Source of the DNA: Clostridia bacterium
Lineage (GTDB): Bacteria; Bacillota; Clostridia; TANB77; CAG-465
Assembly: GCA_017536445.1 (NCBI GenBank)
Contig: JAFXHJ010000009.1
Location: forward strand, 1-39,358
Direction of reading: 5' to 3'
DNA: 39,358 nucleotides
The notes beneath the pieces were generated by a model, which made no database searches, was not told the DNA's origin, and worked only from the letters and a program-made list of their open reading frames with translations. The position numbers were made by a program, and so were the translations under genes. Below, piece by piece: positions 1-7,946 of this stretch; within the stretch, counting starts at the first letter, position 1, and each line of letters opens with the position of its first letter.

Positions 1-17
1 GGCCGTATATAAAAAAA

Positions 18-94
18 TGGCGACCTGGATGGGACTCGAACCCACGACCTCCGCCGTGACAGGGCGGCGTTCTAACCAACTGAACTACCAGGCC
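18..94 (-). tRNA. tRNA-Asp (anticodon GTC)
   Basis: Read on the minus strand this is a complete 77-nt cloverleaf. The 7-bp acceptor stem (GGCCTGG with CCAGGTC) contains one G-U pair, the anticodon loop carries GTC, the T-arm GGTTCGAGTCC is canonical, and the CCA end is encoded. It lies 8 nt downstream of the tRNA-Val gene and is probably co-transcribed from the promoter at 198-226. Confidence 0.97.
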
Positions 95-102
95 AAAAAA
101 AG

Positions 103-178
103 TGGTGGGCACAATAGGGCTCGAACCTATGACCCCCTGCTTGTAAGGCAGATGCTCTCCCAACTGAGCTATGCGCCC
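103..178 (-). tRNA. tRNA-Val (anticodon TAC)
   Basis: A complete 76-nt tRNA on the minus strand. The acceptor stem is GGGCGCA with TGTGCCC, the anticodon loop is CTTACAA (TAC, reading GTA codons), the T-arm is GGTTCGAGCCC, and CCA is encoded. It is the first gene of a two-tRNA unit with tRNA-Asp. Confidence 0.96.
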
Positions 179-197
179 ACTCTTGCTGACAACTAGT

Positions 198-226
198 ATT
201 ATAATATTAAAAAGGTGTTTTGTCAA
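198..226 (-). promoter_or_regulatory. Consensus promoter of the tRNA-Val/Asp unit
   Basis: On the minus strand there is a perfect TTGACA (221-226), a 17-nt spacer and a perfect TATAAT (198-203), about 20 nt before the tRNA-Val gene. The -35 hexamer lies in the loop and arm of the terminator of the upstream GGDEF gene. Confidence 0.85.
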
Positions 227-235
227 CACCTTTTT
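209..235 (-). terminator. Terminator after the GGDEF/EAL gene
   Basis: An 11-bp perfect stem (AAAAAGGTGTT with AACACCTTTTT) and a 5-nt loop start about 40 nt after the stop of the gene at 273-1691. The T-tract is part of the stem and continues as TTTTTAAT. It overlaps the tRNA promoter. Confidence 0.75.
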
Positions 236-272
236 TAATATTTTTAATACTTTTTGTAATATTTTTTACATG

Positions 273-1691
273 TTATTTTTTGCTTAACACTTTCACTACT
301 TCTTCTTTTAAGAATGGTACTAATTTATCACTTTCTACCACATTTGCAAGGTAATTTCCTTGTACCATGTCTACTTTTAATTTAAGTACTTTTTGAAGTG
401 TATTCTCATCTTCTATTCTTGTTATTACTACTTGATATCCAAGGTCTTTAGAAAGTGTTACTATGTCTTTTAATACGCTTTCCTTAAATATGCTATTTGA
501 ATCCAAGAAGCTTGCGCTTACTTTTACTTCATCAACATTTAATCTATGGAACATATCTAATACTTCGTGTTTTATTTCTAAGTTAGATACAGAGATTCTT
601 ACTCCGTATTTTCTTAGTTTTTCAAACATTACTTTGTAGTTTTCTATCTTTTCTATTTTTATATTACTTGTAAGTTGAAGCATTATACATTTTGCTTCTT
701 CTTTGTGATTTTCAAACATTGCACAAAGTCTTTCTATAAAGTCATTTCTTTGGAAATGTCTTAAAGATATATTTATTGCCATGTTTACATTAGTAAGTCC
801 TGCTTCTCGTATTTCTTTTAATTTTTGAAGTGTTTGCTCAATCATTATTTCGTCTATTCCAATTATAAGCCCAATTGAATCTGCAAACTTTAAGAAATAC
901 TCTGCTTTTAACTTCCCTACCGTTGGATGGTTCCAAAATAGGAATGTCTCAAGCCAGATTTCTCTTGGATTTTTAAGATTTATTCTCGGTTGGAAATCTA
1001 CTCCAAACTCTTTATTTTGGTAAGCATCTTTAAGTTCTTTTTCCATCCTCTTTTTATTCTCTGTTTGAGCTCTTAAAGCAGGGTTATGGAAATAATAATC
1101 GCTCTTACCGCTCTTTTTAATATAATACATTGCAGAATCTGCAAAGCTTACTAATTGTACACTATCTTTTGAGTCGTCTGGGAACATTGCTACACCTAAG
1201 CTATACTCAAGGTTTACTTTTGTATCTCTTATGTTTATTGGCATTGTAACATTTCTTTTTACTCTTTTTACAACTGTCTCTACTTCTAGTTTTGAATCTG
1301 CTTTTGTTATTATTAAAGCATATTCATCTCCTCCAAGTCTAAACACTCTACCATGTTCTCCAAGGCTATCTACTAATCTTTTTCCAAGTTCAATTAAAAG
1401 TTCATCACCCGCATCATGTCCCATATTATCGTTTATATGTTTGAAATCATCTAAATCTAAAAAACATAATGCAAATTTTTTATCTTCATGCTTTACCATT
1501 TCAGCTATTACTTTATTAAACTTATGTCTGTTTTCAAGGCCTGTAAGAGCATCTATGTATGCTGCTTGTTTAACATCAGCATGCTCTTTCATCTTTCCTT
1601 TTACAGCAAATCTATGTGCTGACATTCCAAGTAGGAATATAGCCAGTCCACTTAAAGTCAGTAGAACAACGGTTAATGCTTCTAACCCCAT
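273..1691 (-). CDS. Membrane-anchored GGDEF protein with a degenerate EAL domain
   Basis: The 472-residue product has one N-terminal membrane helix (about residues 5-25), a GGDEF domain with active-site variant GGDEY (120-124), then an EAL-like domain. GGDEF domains make cyclic di-GMP from two GTP; EAL domains hydrolyse it. The substrate-binding 'DxLTGLxNR' is present (DALTGLENR, about 48-56), so cyclase activity is plausible. There is no RxxD inhibitory site before GGDEY. The EAL domain looks inactive: the signature is ETF (248-250) rather than EAL, and the usual DDFG loop reads VSNLE. It may be a cyclase controlled by a pseudo-EAL sensor or scaffold. SD GAGGAAG precedes the ATG. It lies 48 nt after leuS and may be read from the same transcript. 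Confidence 0.88.
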   Translation of the reverse strand: MGLEALTVVLLTLSGLAIFLLGMSAHRFAVKGKMKEHADVKQAAYIDALTGLENRHKFNKVIAEMVKHEDKKFALCFLDLDDFKHINDNMGHDAGDELLIELGKRLVDSLGEHGRVFRLGGDEYALIITKADSKLEVETVVKRVKRNVTMPINIRDTKVNLEYSLGVAMFPDDSKDSVQLVSFADSAMYYIKKSGKSDYYFHNPALRAQTENKKRMEKELKDAYQNKEFGVDFQPRINLKNPREIWLETFLFWNHPTVGKLKAEYFLKFADSIGLIIGIDEIMIEQTLQKLKEIREAGLTNVNMAINISLRHFQRNDFIERLCAMFENHKEEAKCIMLQLTSNIKIEKIENYKVMFEKLRKYGVRISVSNLEIKHEVLDMFHRLNVDEVKVSASFLDSNSIFKESVLKDIVTLSKDLGYQVVITRIEDENTLQKVLKLKVDMVQGNYLANVVESDKLVPFLKEEVVKVLSKK

Positions 1692-1739
1692 TTAACTTCC
1701 TCTCTTTCATCTTCTGTTTATTTTAATTTCATTCTATCA

Positions 1740-4145
1740 TTAGACAACTATATTTGCAATCCTTCCTGGAACAATTATAGTCTTTTTAATTTCCTTACCA
1801 TCTATGAATGGTTTTAATCTTTCATCTGCTAAAACTTGTTTTGTTAAATCTTCTGCACTAATTCCAACTTCGTGAGCTAATATAAATTTAACCTTACCAC
1901 ATACTTGAACTGCGATTTCAACTGTATTTGTTTTAATCTTAGATTCATCATATGTTGGCCAAGTTGCATCTACTATCATAGAATTAGCATCTATGCATCT
2001 ATTCCATAACTCTTCTGTTACGTGTGGTGCTGTTGGGTTTAATACTATTAAGAATTTCTTAAGATCCTCTTTAGAAATCACACCTTTCTTGTATACCACA
2101 TTTATAAATGTCATCATTTGAGCTATAGCTGTATTGTATTTCATAGCTTCGTAATCTTCTGTAACTTTCTTAATTGTTTTATTTAATTCTCTTTCATATT
2201 CTTCGTCTACAGTTTCATACTTATCTACTAACAATGTATCTAATCTCATAACTCTATCTAGGAATTTTTTAGCGCCTTTAACTCCATTATCATTCCAAGG
2301 AGCTGCAGCATCATATTCACCTATAAATAACATATATGTTCTAAGTGTATCTGCACCATACTCGTTTACTATATCATCCGGATTAATTACATTTCCTCTA
2401 GATTTAGACATCTTTTCTCCGTCAGAACCTAATATTAATCCTTGAGTTGTTCTCTTAGCATATGGTTCTTTAGTTGGAACTACACCAATATCATATAAGA
2501 ATCTATGCCAGAATCTTGAATATATTAAGTGACGTGTTACGTGTTCCATACCACCATTGTACCAGTCTACTGGTAACCAGTATTTTAAGTTTTCCATACT
2601 TGCTAAAGATAAATCATTCTTAGGATCGATATATCTTAAGAAGTACCAGCTTGATCCAGCCCATTGTGGCATTGTATCTGTTTCACGTTTAGCAGCTCCA
2701 CCACAACATGGACAAGTTGTATTAACCCATTCAGTTGCTTCTACAAGTGGTGATTCACCGTCAGTACCAGGTTTAAAGTTTTCAAGTTTTGGTAATGTTA
2801 ATGGTAAATCACTTTCTTTTAATGGAACTAATCCACACTTTTCACACTTAACAATAGGTACTGGTTCTCCCCAATATCTTTGTCTTGCAAAAGCCCAGTC
2901 TTTCATAAAGTAGTTTGTCTTAGCATGTCCAAATCCTTTAGATTCTACATACTCAATCATTGACGCAATGGCTTCTTTTACAGATTTGCCATTTAAGAAT
3001 TCTGAGTTCATCATTGTTCCGTTTGCTATATCTGTATAAGCTTCTTTTTCTATATTTCCGCCTTCAATTACTTGGATTATATCTATTCCAAATTTTTTAG
3101 CAAATTCATAGTCACGAGTATCATGAGCAGGTACTGCCATTATTGCTCCTGTACCGTATCCCATCATAACATAGTCTGATACCCATACTGGTACTTCTTT
3201 GCCGTTCGCAGGATTTATTACAGTTATACCTTTAATTTCTACACCTGTTTTATCCTTTGCAAGTTGTACTCTTTCAAACTCTGTTTTCTTCTTAGCATTT
3301 ACTGCGTACGCTTCTATTTCTTTAAGATTTTCTATTCTATCTGCATATTTTTTAATCATTGGATGTTCTGGTGCTATAACCATAAATGTTACACCAAACA
3401 TTGTATCAGGTCTTGTTGTATATACAGTTAATTTATCGTCTAAGTCTTTTAATTTGAAGTCTACTTCTGCACCTGTAGATTTACCTATCCAGTTTTCTTG
3501 TTGCACTCTAACTCTTTCAGGGAAGTCTACATCGTTTAATCCTTCAAGTAATTTTTCTGCATAGTCTGTTATTTTTAACATCCATACTTCTTTTTCTTTT
3601 TGGATTACTTCGCCATCACATCTATCACATTTTCCACCTTGTGATTCTTCGTTAGAAAGTACTACTTTACAATTTGGACAGTAGTTAACTTCTGTTATAT
3701 CTTTATAAGCTAAGCCTTTTTCGAATAATTTTAAGAATATCCATTGAGTCCATTTGTAATAGTTTTCGTCAGTTGTATCTATTTGTCTATTAAAATCAAA
3801 AGAGAAACCAACTTTCTTTAATTGTTCTGTAAATCTTTCAATGTTGTTATCTGTTACAACTCTTGGATGTATTCCTGTTTTTATAGCATAGTTTTCTGTT
3901 GGAAGACCAAATGCATCCCAACCTATTGGGAATAATACATTATATCCTTCAAGTCTTTTCTTTCTAGCTATAACTTCTAGTCCTATATATGCTTTAACAT
4001 GTCCTATGTGTAGGCCCACACCAGATGGATATGGGAATTCTACTAATCCATAGAATTTCTTTTTATCTTTATCTTCTTTTGCATTAAAACAATCTGTGGC
4101 ATACCATTTATCTTGCCATTTTTTATCAATATTTTTATCGTACAT
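1740..4145 (-). CDS. leuS: Leucyl-tRNA synthetase
   Basis: This cytoplasmic class I synthetase charges tRNA-Leu. The 801-residue length fits bacterial LeuRS. Visible landmarks are HIGH (46-49) in PYPSGVGLHIGH, a zinc-binding CPNC...CDRC pair in the ZN1 region, the CP1 editing domain with the TTRPDT motif, a second Cys cluster (CEKC, CPCC), WYNGGMEH, and KMSKS near residue 577, followed by the anticodon-binding domain. The ATG follows the lipid-kinase gene by 24 nt, so there is no room for the T-box leader that often controls leuS in Firmicutes. Expression probably comes from the promoter at 5077-5105. Confidence 0.98.
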   Translation of the reverse strand: MYDKNIDKKWQDKWYATDCFNAKEDKDKKKFYGLVEFPYPSGVGLHIGHVKAYIGLEVIARKKRLEGYNVLFPIGWDAFGLPTENYAIKTGIHPRVVTDNNIERFTEQLKKVGFSFDFNRQIDTTDENYYKWTQWIFLKLFEKGLAYKDITEVNYCPNCKVVLSNEESQGGKCDRCDGEVIQKEKEVWMLKITDYAEKLLEGLNDVDFPERVRVQQENWIGKSTGAEVDFKLKDLDDKLTVYTTRPDTMFGVTFMVIAPEHPMIKKYADRIENLKEIEAYAVNAKKKTEFERVQLAKDKTGVEIKGITVINPANGKEVPVWVSDYVMMGYGTGAIMAVPAHDTRDYEFAKKFGIDIIQVIEGGNIEKEAYTDIANGTMMNSEFLNGKSVKEAIASMIEYVESKGFGHAKTNYFMKDWAFARQRYWGEPVPIVKCEKCGLVPLKESDLPLTLPKLENFKPGTDGESPLVEATEWVNTTCPCCGGAAKRETDTMPQWAGSSWYFLRYIDPKNDLSLASMENLKYWLPVDWYNGGMEHVTRHLIYSRFWHRFLYDIGVVPTKEPYAKRTTQGLILGSDGEKMSKSRGNVINPDDIVNEYGADTLRTYMLFIGEYDAAAPWNDNGVKGAKKFLDRVMRLDTLLVDKYETVDEEYERELNKTIKKVTEDYEAMKYNTAIAQMMTFINVVYKKGVISKEDLKKFLIVLNPTAPHVTEELWNRCIDANSMIVDATWPTYDESKIKTNTVEIAVQVCGKVKFILAHEVGISAEDLTKQVLADERLKPFIDGKEIKKTIIVPGRIANIVV

Positions 4146-4169
4146 TTTTTAATCCTTCTTTCTTCTTTT

Positions 4170-5051
4170 TTACATAAATATTTCTATACCTTTTTCCACA
4201 CATTCAACATCAAACGGAAGCGTTGGTCCTAAATCTCCATCTGCATCTGTAGTAGAACATTTACCTTCTACTAAAGAAATCTTAAATTTCTTTTCTTTAA
4301 TGTATGCAACATTGTCGTTATTTACAAATTTACCATCCTCAAATTCGCTTAATATCTTTAATGTTTCAGCCATCTTTCCTGCTCTTAACATTACTATATC
4401 TAGCATTCCATCTTGTATACTTGAATTGTCTGAAAACAAGTCTATTCTTCCCACACTGCTTCCGTTAAATATCATAACAACAACTACTGTTTCTTCAACA
4501 ATACCATCTTCTGTTTCTATTTTTATCTTAAATGGTCTTTGTTCGAAAGGCTCTCTTGCTGCAGTTATAAAATACGAAGCATGACCGAGCATCTCCTTGA
4601 GTCGTTTATCTGTCTTATGAGATGTTCCTGAAAACATTCCAGCCGCTAAGATATTTACAAAGTACATACCATTTACTTTTCCAATATCTACGCCTTCTGT
4701 ATTTCCATCTATTATTCTTTGAACTGCTTTATCTACATCACCGTACACTCCAAGATGGAGAGCAAAATCGTTTGATGTTCCTGCAGGTATAATTCCTAAT
4801 GGAACATTTATATTATGTTGCTTCATAAAGTTAACAACTTTATTTATAGTACCATCTCCACCTGCTACAACTATAGCGTATGTATCATCTGGAGAGTTCT
4901 TAATAAAATCTTCACAAGAGTTCTCTTTTGAAGCTCTAAAAGCTGTTACTTCAAACCCATTTTCACTTAATCTGCCAATTACTTCGCTTATTATTTCGCT
5001 ACCCTTATTTTGTCCCGCAGATTTGTTATATATTAGTCTTATTTTTTTCAT
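4170..5051 (-). CDS. Diacylglycerol/lipid kinase family protein (YegS/DgkB/BmrU type)
   Basis: The 293-residue product has the DAGK catalytic fold: an N-terminal 'IYNKSAGQNKG' nucleotide-binding loop, the diagnostic GGDGTINKVV near residues 64-73, 'LGIIPAGTSNDFA' with the GTxNDFA motif, and the C-terminal beta-sandwich with DG(M/L)LD. Family members phosphorylate diacylglycerol or related lipids with ATP at the membrane and recycle lipid from wall-polymer synthesis. Which lipid this one uses cannot be told. The ATG follows TTGGAG, and the gene is the first of a minus-strand run into leuS. Confidence 0.9.
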   Translation of the reverse strand: MKKIRLIYNKSAGQNKGSEIISEVIGRLSENGFEVTAFRASKENSCEDFIKNSPDDTYAIVVAGGDGTINKVVNFMKQHNINVPLGIIPAGTSNDFALHLGVYGDVDKAVQRIIDGNTEGVDIGKVNGMYFVNILAAGMFSGTSHKTDKRLKEMLGHASYFITAAREPFEQRPFKIKIETEDGIVEETVVVVMIFNGSSVGRIDLFSDNSSIQDGMLDIVMLRAGKMAETLKILSEFEDGKFVNNDNVAYIKEKKFKISLVEGKCSTTDADGDLGPTLPFDVECVEKGIEIFM

Positions 5052-5076
5052 ATTAAATCTCCAATTTAACGTTTCT

Positions 5077-5105
5077 ATTATATTACAAAAGCCTTGTTTT
5101 TACAA
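5077..5105 (-). promoter_or_regulatory. Promoter for the lipid kinase-leuS unit
   Basis: On the minus strand TTGTAA (5100-5105), a 17-nt spacer and a perfect TATAAT (5077-5082) lie about 25 nt before the kinase start. The leader is too short to hold a T-box. Confidence 0.75.
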
Positions 5106-5141
5106 GTATATTCTTAATGTTATTTAATAATAACTAAAAGA

Positions 5142-5169
5142 AAAGTAGAGGGATATCTCCCTCTACTTT
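5142..5169 (-). terminator. Terminator of the 134-aa orphan gene
   Basis: A perfect 12-bp stem (AAAGTAGAGGGA with TCCCTCTACTTT) around a 4-nt loop begins directly after the stop codon and is followed on the minus strand by TCTTTTAG. Confidence 0.88.
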
Positions 5170-5170
5170 C

Positions 5171-5575
5171 TTACTTGAAATAATCCGTGTTTTTGCAAAT
5201 TCCCAAGCACTTATGAAGCCAATGAATTTCATCTTTGAGCTTCGCTACTCTCCCTGCATGCCTTTTCTTTTCTTCTTCTGAACGTTCATCCAGCATTTCA
5301 TAGATAGTTATTTGATGACCAGAAGAACCTGTGTCAATTTTTACAAGTTCCGCCTTAAGCTTATTCCGTTCCTTAACGATTCTCTCTTTAAGGCTTGCAA
5401 CAGTTGTATATCTGCTATACGGAGTATGCTTAATCATCTCCAGGAATTTTGCACCATCTACAAGCTGCCGCTTGCTTCTTTCTGTAAGCGGTCTTGCTCT
5501 TAATACATTAAGAGCTTCCCTGATTTCTCTTTCCAGGTAATACACCCGGACGTTGCCTTCACGAATGTTACTCAT
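5171..5575 (-). CDS. Hypothetical 134-aa helical protein
   Basis: I do not recognise a family. The start chosen is the ATG at 5575, because GGAGGT lies 6 nt before it; an upstream ATG in the same frame (5635) has no ribosome binding site. The product (MSNIREGN...) is soluble, highly charged (many R, K, E) and predicted mostly helical, with heptad-like stretches around residues 55-75 and 95-125. It has no signal peptide or membrane segment. Third codon positions are visibly richer in G and C than in leuS or dnaE, which could mean a transferred gene. It stands alone with its own strong terminator. A role in protein-protein contact is only a guess. Confidence 0.7.
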   Translation of the reverse strand: MSNIREGNVRVYYLEREIREALNVLRARPLTERSKRQLVDGAKFLEMIKHTPYSRYTTVASLKERIVKERNKLKAELVKIDTGSSGHQITIYEMLDERSEEEKKRHAGRVAKLKDEIHWLHKCLGICKNTDYFK

Positions 5576-5661
5576 AACGTACCTCCAAAATATTAATTTT
5601 AGACTATTGTCACTTTTGTTTATTCTATCACCCAACTATTTTTTTAGCAAGTAGTTTATAA

Positions 5662-5699
5662 AAAGAAGAGAAAAGTATTATAATATCTTTCTCTTCTTT
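5662..5699 (-). terminator. Terminator after prepilin gene 1
   Basis: A 12-bp perfect stem (AAAGAAGAGAAA with TTTCTCTTCTTT) has an AT-rich loop that can extend the pairing. It is followed on the minus strand by TTTATAAAC. It is an almost exact copy of the hairpin at 6815-6852, showing that the terminator was duplicated with the gene. Confidence 0.75.
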
Positions 5700-5704
5700 G
5701 CATA

Positions 5705-5846
5705 TTATTTTCCTTGTTTTACTAGCATTATTGTACTTGCGTTTACATCTATCGCTGGCGCATCACTACTTACACATACGACAGGTCTAATATGCCTTTC
5801 AAGATAATACCATTGAGTACCTATACCAATCGTATCTCCGTACCTC
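5705..5846 (-). pseudogene. Out-of-frame C-terminal remnant of prepilin 1
   Basis: Read in the next frame, this stretch encodes RYGDTIGIGTQWYYLERHIR followed by PVVCVSSDAPAIDVNASTI and MLVKQGK, ending at a TAA (5705-5707). It aligns with the last residues of prepilin 2 (GIRPVVCISMDAPAISV...KQDK). One extra base in the GGAGAGG region near 5845 would explain the split. It could be a real mutation, a programmed frameshift or a sequence error. Confidence 0.85.
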
Positions 5847-6749
5847 TCCTGCTTTTACTTCCAAATTTAAATTTTGATATGCGTAGTTAGGAGATGCTAT
5901 CCAATAATTCTTTCCCTCTATAAAGTACATTGGTTCCATTGTTAAATTGACATTCCATAATCCATTTATTTGATATCCCCAATCATTTGCTTCCAACACT
6001 AACTCTGGAGTTTTTTGGGCTGCATTCCAACTTGTTGCAAATAATCTTATAGTAGGTCCACCTATAGAACCTTTTATATGTTCTCCATATTCTTCAACAT
6101 TTACATAAGTTTGATAATTCTTAATTAAAGTTGCAACACATTTATTGCTATACATATATGTTCCGTATTGATCATTATCGATTAATACATGGTCTGGCCA
6201 CTCACCTACTTGAAACAATTCATACAAAGCTAAATCATCTTCTGTCAAGCTATTAACGTTTATAGATGTAGATATGCTAGCATTTTCAAGCACATCTTTG
6301 GATATCAAATAAACATATCCCGTTGTTTCATCTTTGTAAAATACTTGCCATTCGCTTACTCCATTGGCTTCATATATTACATATTTCCCAAAATCCGCTG
6401 TAGATGTTACTAATTCTCCTAATTTTACTTCCTCTCCACGTGGTTTTACTGTTACACCTTTATCCGTTACTGCTATATTCCAATCATCTGTTGTTATTTT
6501 ATTTGATTCTAGTATTTCTTCAACTTTTGCTTTTAACTCTGCTCCTCTTAAGCCATCTGCATATGCATCTGCCCATGCTAACGCTGCTAAATGTTCTATT
6601 TGAGATTTGTTTGTTTTATCTACTGCTTCATCTGCTCTATTTATTATTCCATTATTACTTAATGTTATTACTACTGCTGATACTAATATTATCATAACTA
6701 TTATTGTTATTACTAATACTATTAAACTTATTCCTTGTTTATTTTTCAT
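5799..6749 (-). CDS. Prepilin-like surface protein 1, C-terminus frameshifted
   Basis: The start is the ATG at 6749, with GGAG 8 nt upstream (a longer in-frame ATG at 6776 sits before this site). The 316-residue product begins MKNKQG|ISLIVLVITIIV, a type IV prepilin-like leader: short positive leader, Gly before the predicted cleavage, then a hydrophobic helix; the usual Glu at +5 is Val. About the first 100 residues are nearly identical to prepilin 2, and the rest is roughly half identical. The distal part contains 'YWIASPNYAYQN', typical of lectin-like surface modules. The expected 'RPVVC' ending is lost: near 5841-5850 the frame shifts by one base and translation stops at 5799, while the missing end is encoded in another frame down to 5705. 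Confidence 0.8.
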   Translation of the reverse strand: MKNKQGISLIVLVITIIVMIILVSAVVITLSNNGIINRADEAVDKTNKSQIEHLAALAWADAYADGLRGAELKAKVEEILESNKITTDDWNIAVTDKGVTVKPRGEEVKLGELVTSTADFGKYVIYEANGVSEWQVFYKDETTGYVYLISKDVLENASISTSINVNSLTEDDLALYELFQVGEWPDHVLIDNDQYGTYMYSNKCVATLIKNYQTYVNVEEYGEHIKGSIGGPTIRLFATSWNAAQKTPELVLEANDWGYQINGLWNVNLTMEPMYFIEGKNYWIASPNYAYQNLNLEVKAGEVRRYDWYRYSMVLS

Positions 6750-6774
6750 TTGTTTTTCTCCTTTATATACATTC

Positions 6775-6803
6775 ATAATATACTATTCTATATTTTTTAG
6801 CAA
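6775..6803 (-). promoter_or_regulatory. Promoter of prepilin gene 1
   Basis: Minus strand TTGCTA (6798-6803), 17-nt spacer, TATTAT (6775-6780), about 26 nt before the ATG. It lies just after the terminator of prepilin gene 2, so the two copies appear to be separate transcription units. Confidence 0.6.
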
Positions 6804-6814
6804 TAGCTAATAAA

Positions 6815-6852
6815 AAAGAAGAGAAAAGTATTATAATATCTTTCTCTTCTTT
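6815..6852 (-). terminator. Terminator after prepilin gene 2
   Basis: 12-bp stem (AAAGAAGAGAAA with TTTCTCTTCTTT) starting 5 nt after the stop codon, followed on the minus strand by TTTTTTATTAG. The loop is identical to that of the hairpin at 5662-5699. Confidence 0.82.
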
Positions 6853-6857
6853 GTATA

Positions 6858-7883
6858 TTATTTATCTTGTTTTACTAGCATTATTGTATCCGAATCTACA
6901 CTTATAGCCGGCGCATCCATACTTATACAAACGACTGGTCTTATTCCTCTTTCAGCATAATACATAGCACTAGATATATAATAATCTATTGCTATCATTA
7001 TTGTGTTTTGATAACCATAGTTAGTAGATGCTATCCAATATTCTGATTCATCTAAAAAGAATATTGGATACTTTACCAGATTTATATGCCAACTACCATT
7101 CATAGTATAACCCCAATCTGTTGCTCCTAATGTTATTTGTGGTTCATACCCCATTGCATTCCAGCTTGCTGCAAACAATTCTATTGTCGGTCCGCCCAAC
7201 GCACCTTTTACATAAGAACCATAATCTTCTGTATTCATATATTTCTTATATTCTCTTATGAGTCTTGCAACGCCTTGACATCCTGTCATACTCCAATTTC
7301 TTTCTACATCAAGATCTATTAATGTATGACTTACACCATCCACAACTTGAAACAAATCAAACATATCTAACTCTTCTTGTGTTAAATCACTAACCTTAAA
7401 TTTTGTCGATAATGTAGTTCTTTCGGGAACACCTTTTGCTATTAAATAGATATTTCCTTTGGCTTCATCTTCATAAAATAGTTGCCAATCGCTTACTCCA
7501 TTTGCCTCGTACATTACTGTTTTTCCTATATCTTTATTTGAAACTAATAAACCAACTTTAACTTCTTCACCTTTTGGAATAAGTGTTACACCTTTATCCG
7601 TTACTGCTATATTCCAATCATCTGTTGTTATTTTATTTGCTTCTAGTATTTCTTCAACTTTTGCTTTTAACTCTGCGCCTCTTAGTCCATCTGCATACGC
7701 ATCCGCCCATGCTAATGCTGCTAAATGCTCTATTTGAGATTTGCTTGTTTTATCTACTGCTTCATCTGCTCTATTTATTATACCATTATTGCTTAATGTT
7801 ATTACTACAGCTGATGCTAATATTATCATAACTATTATTGTTATTACTAATACTATTAAACTTATACCTTGCTTTCTTTTCAT
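6858..7883 (-). CDS. Prepilin-like surface protein 2
   Basis: The 341-residue product starts at the ATG at 7883, where GGAGG stands 6 nt upstream; the in-frame ATG at 7895 overlaps that site and is unlikely to be used. It has a positive leader MKRKQG, a predicted prepilin-peptidase cut before ISLIVLV, a membrane/assembly helix to about residue 30, a helical segment (INRADEAVDKT...), then a large beta-rich exported region. The C-terminal 'EYWIASTNYGYQN...GIRPVVC' resembles C-type-lectin-like modules (DUF6273/FISUMP-like) of surface proteins. Glu+5, needed by major pilins, is absent, so it may be a minor pilin or a membrane-anchored pseudopilin. It is a tandem paralog of prepilin 1 and related to the gene at 38349. 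No pilus ATPase, platform or peptidase gene is present in the window. Confidence 0.85.
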   Translation of the reverse strand: MKRKQGISLIVLVITIIVMIILASAVVITLSNNGIINRADEAVDKTSKSQIEHLAALAWADAYADGLRGAELKAKVEEILEANKITTDDWNIAVTDKGVTLIPKGEEVKVGLLVSNKDIGKTVMYEANGVSDWQLFYEDEAKGNIYLIAKGVPERTTLSTKFKVSDLTQEELDMFDLFQVVDGVSHTLIDLDVERNWSMTGCQGVARLIREYKKYMNTEDYGSYVKGALGGPTIELFAASWNAMGYEPQITLGATDWGYTMNGSWHINLVKYPIFFLDESEYWIASTNYGYQNTIMIAIDYYISSAMYYAERGIRPVVCISMDAPAISVDSDTIMLVKQDK

Positions 7884-7895
7884 TTGTTCCTCCAT

Positions 7896-7941
7896 AAAAA
7901 TATTCTATATGTATAGTATTACATATAGAATATTTTTGCAA
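7896..7941 (-). promoter_or_regulatory. Perfect 18-bp dyad: dnaE terminator overlapping prepilin 2 promoter
   Basis: Arms AAAAATATTCTATATGTA (7896-7913) and its exact complement (7920-7937) surround the 6-nt loop TAGTAT. On the minus strand the hairpin follows the dnaE stop codon and ends in TTTTT, so it can terminate dnaE. The same bases hold TTGCAA (7936-7941), a 17-nt spacer and TACTAT (7913-7918), a promoter that would start about 20 nt before prepilin 2. Confidence 0.7.
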
Positions 7942-7946
7942 TAAAT

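Noticed and set aside
4146-5105. Possible T-box riboswitch before leuS
   Set aside because: The gap between the kinase gene and leuS is only 24 nt and the leader before the kinase is about 25 nt. Neither can hold a T-box.
5705-7883. Diversity-generating retroelement
   Set aside because: The lectin-like C-termini suit a DGR target, but there is no reverse transcriptase, accessory gene or template repeat in the window.
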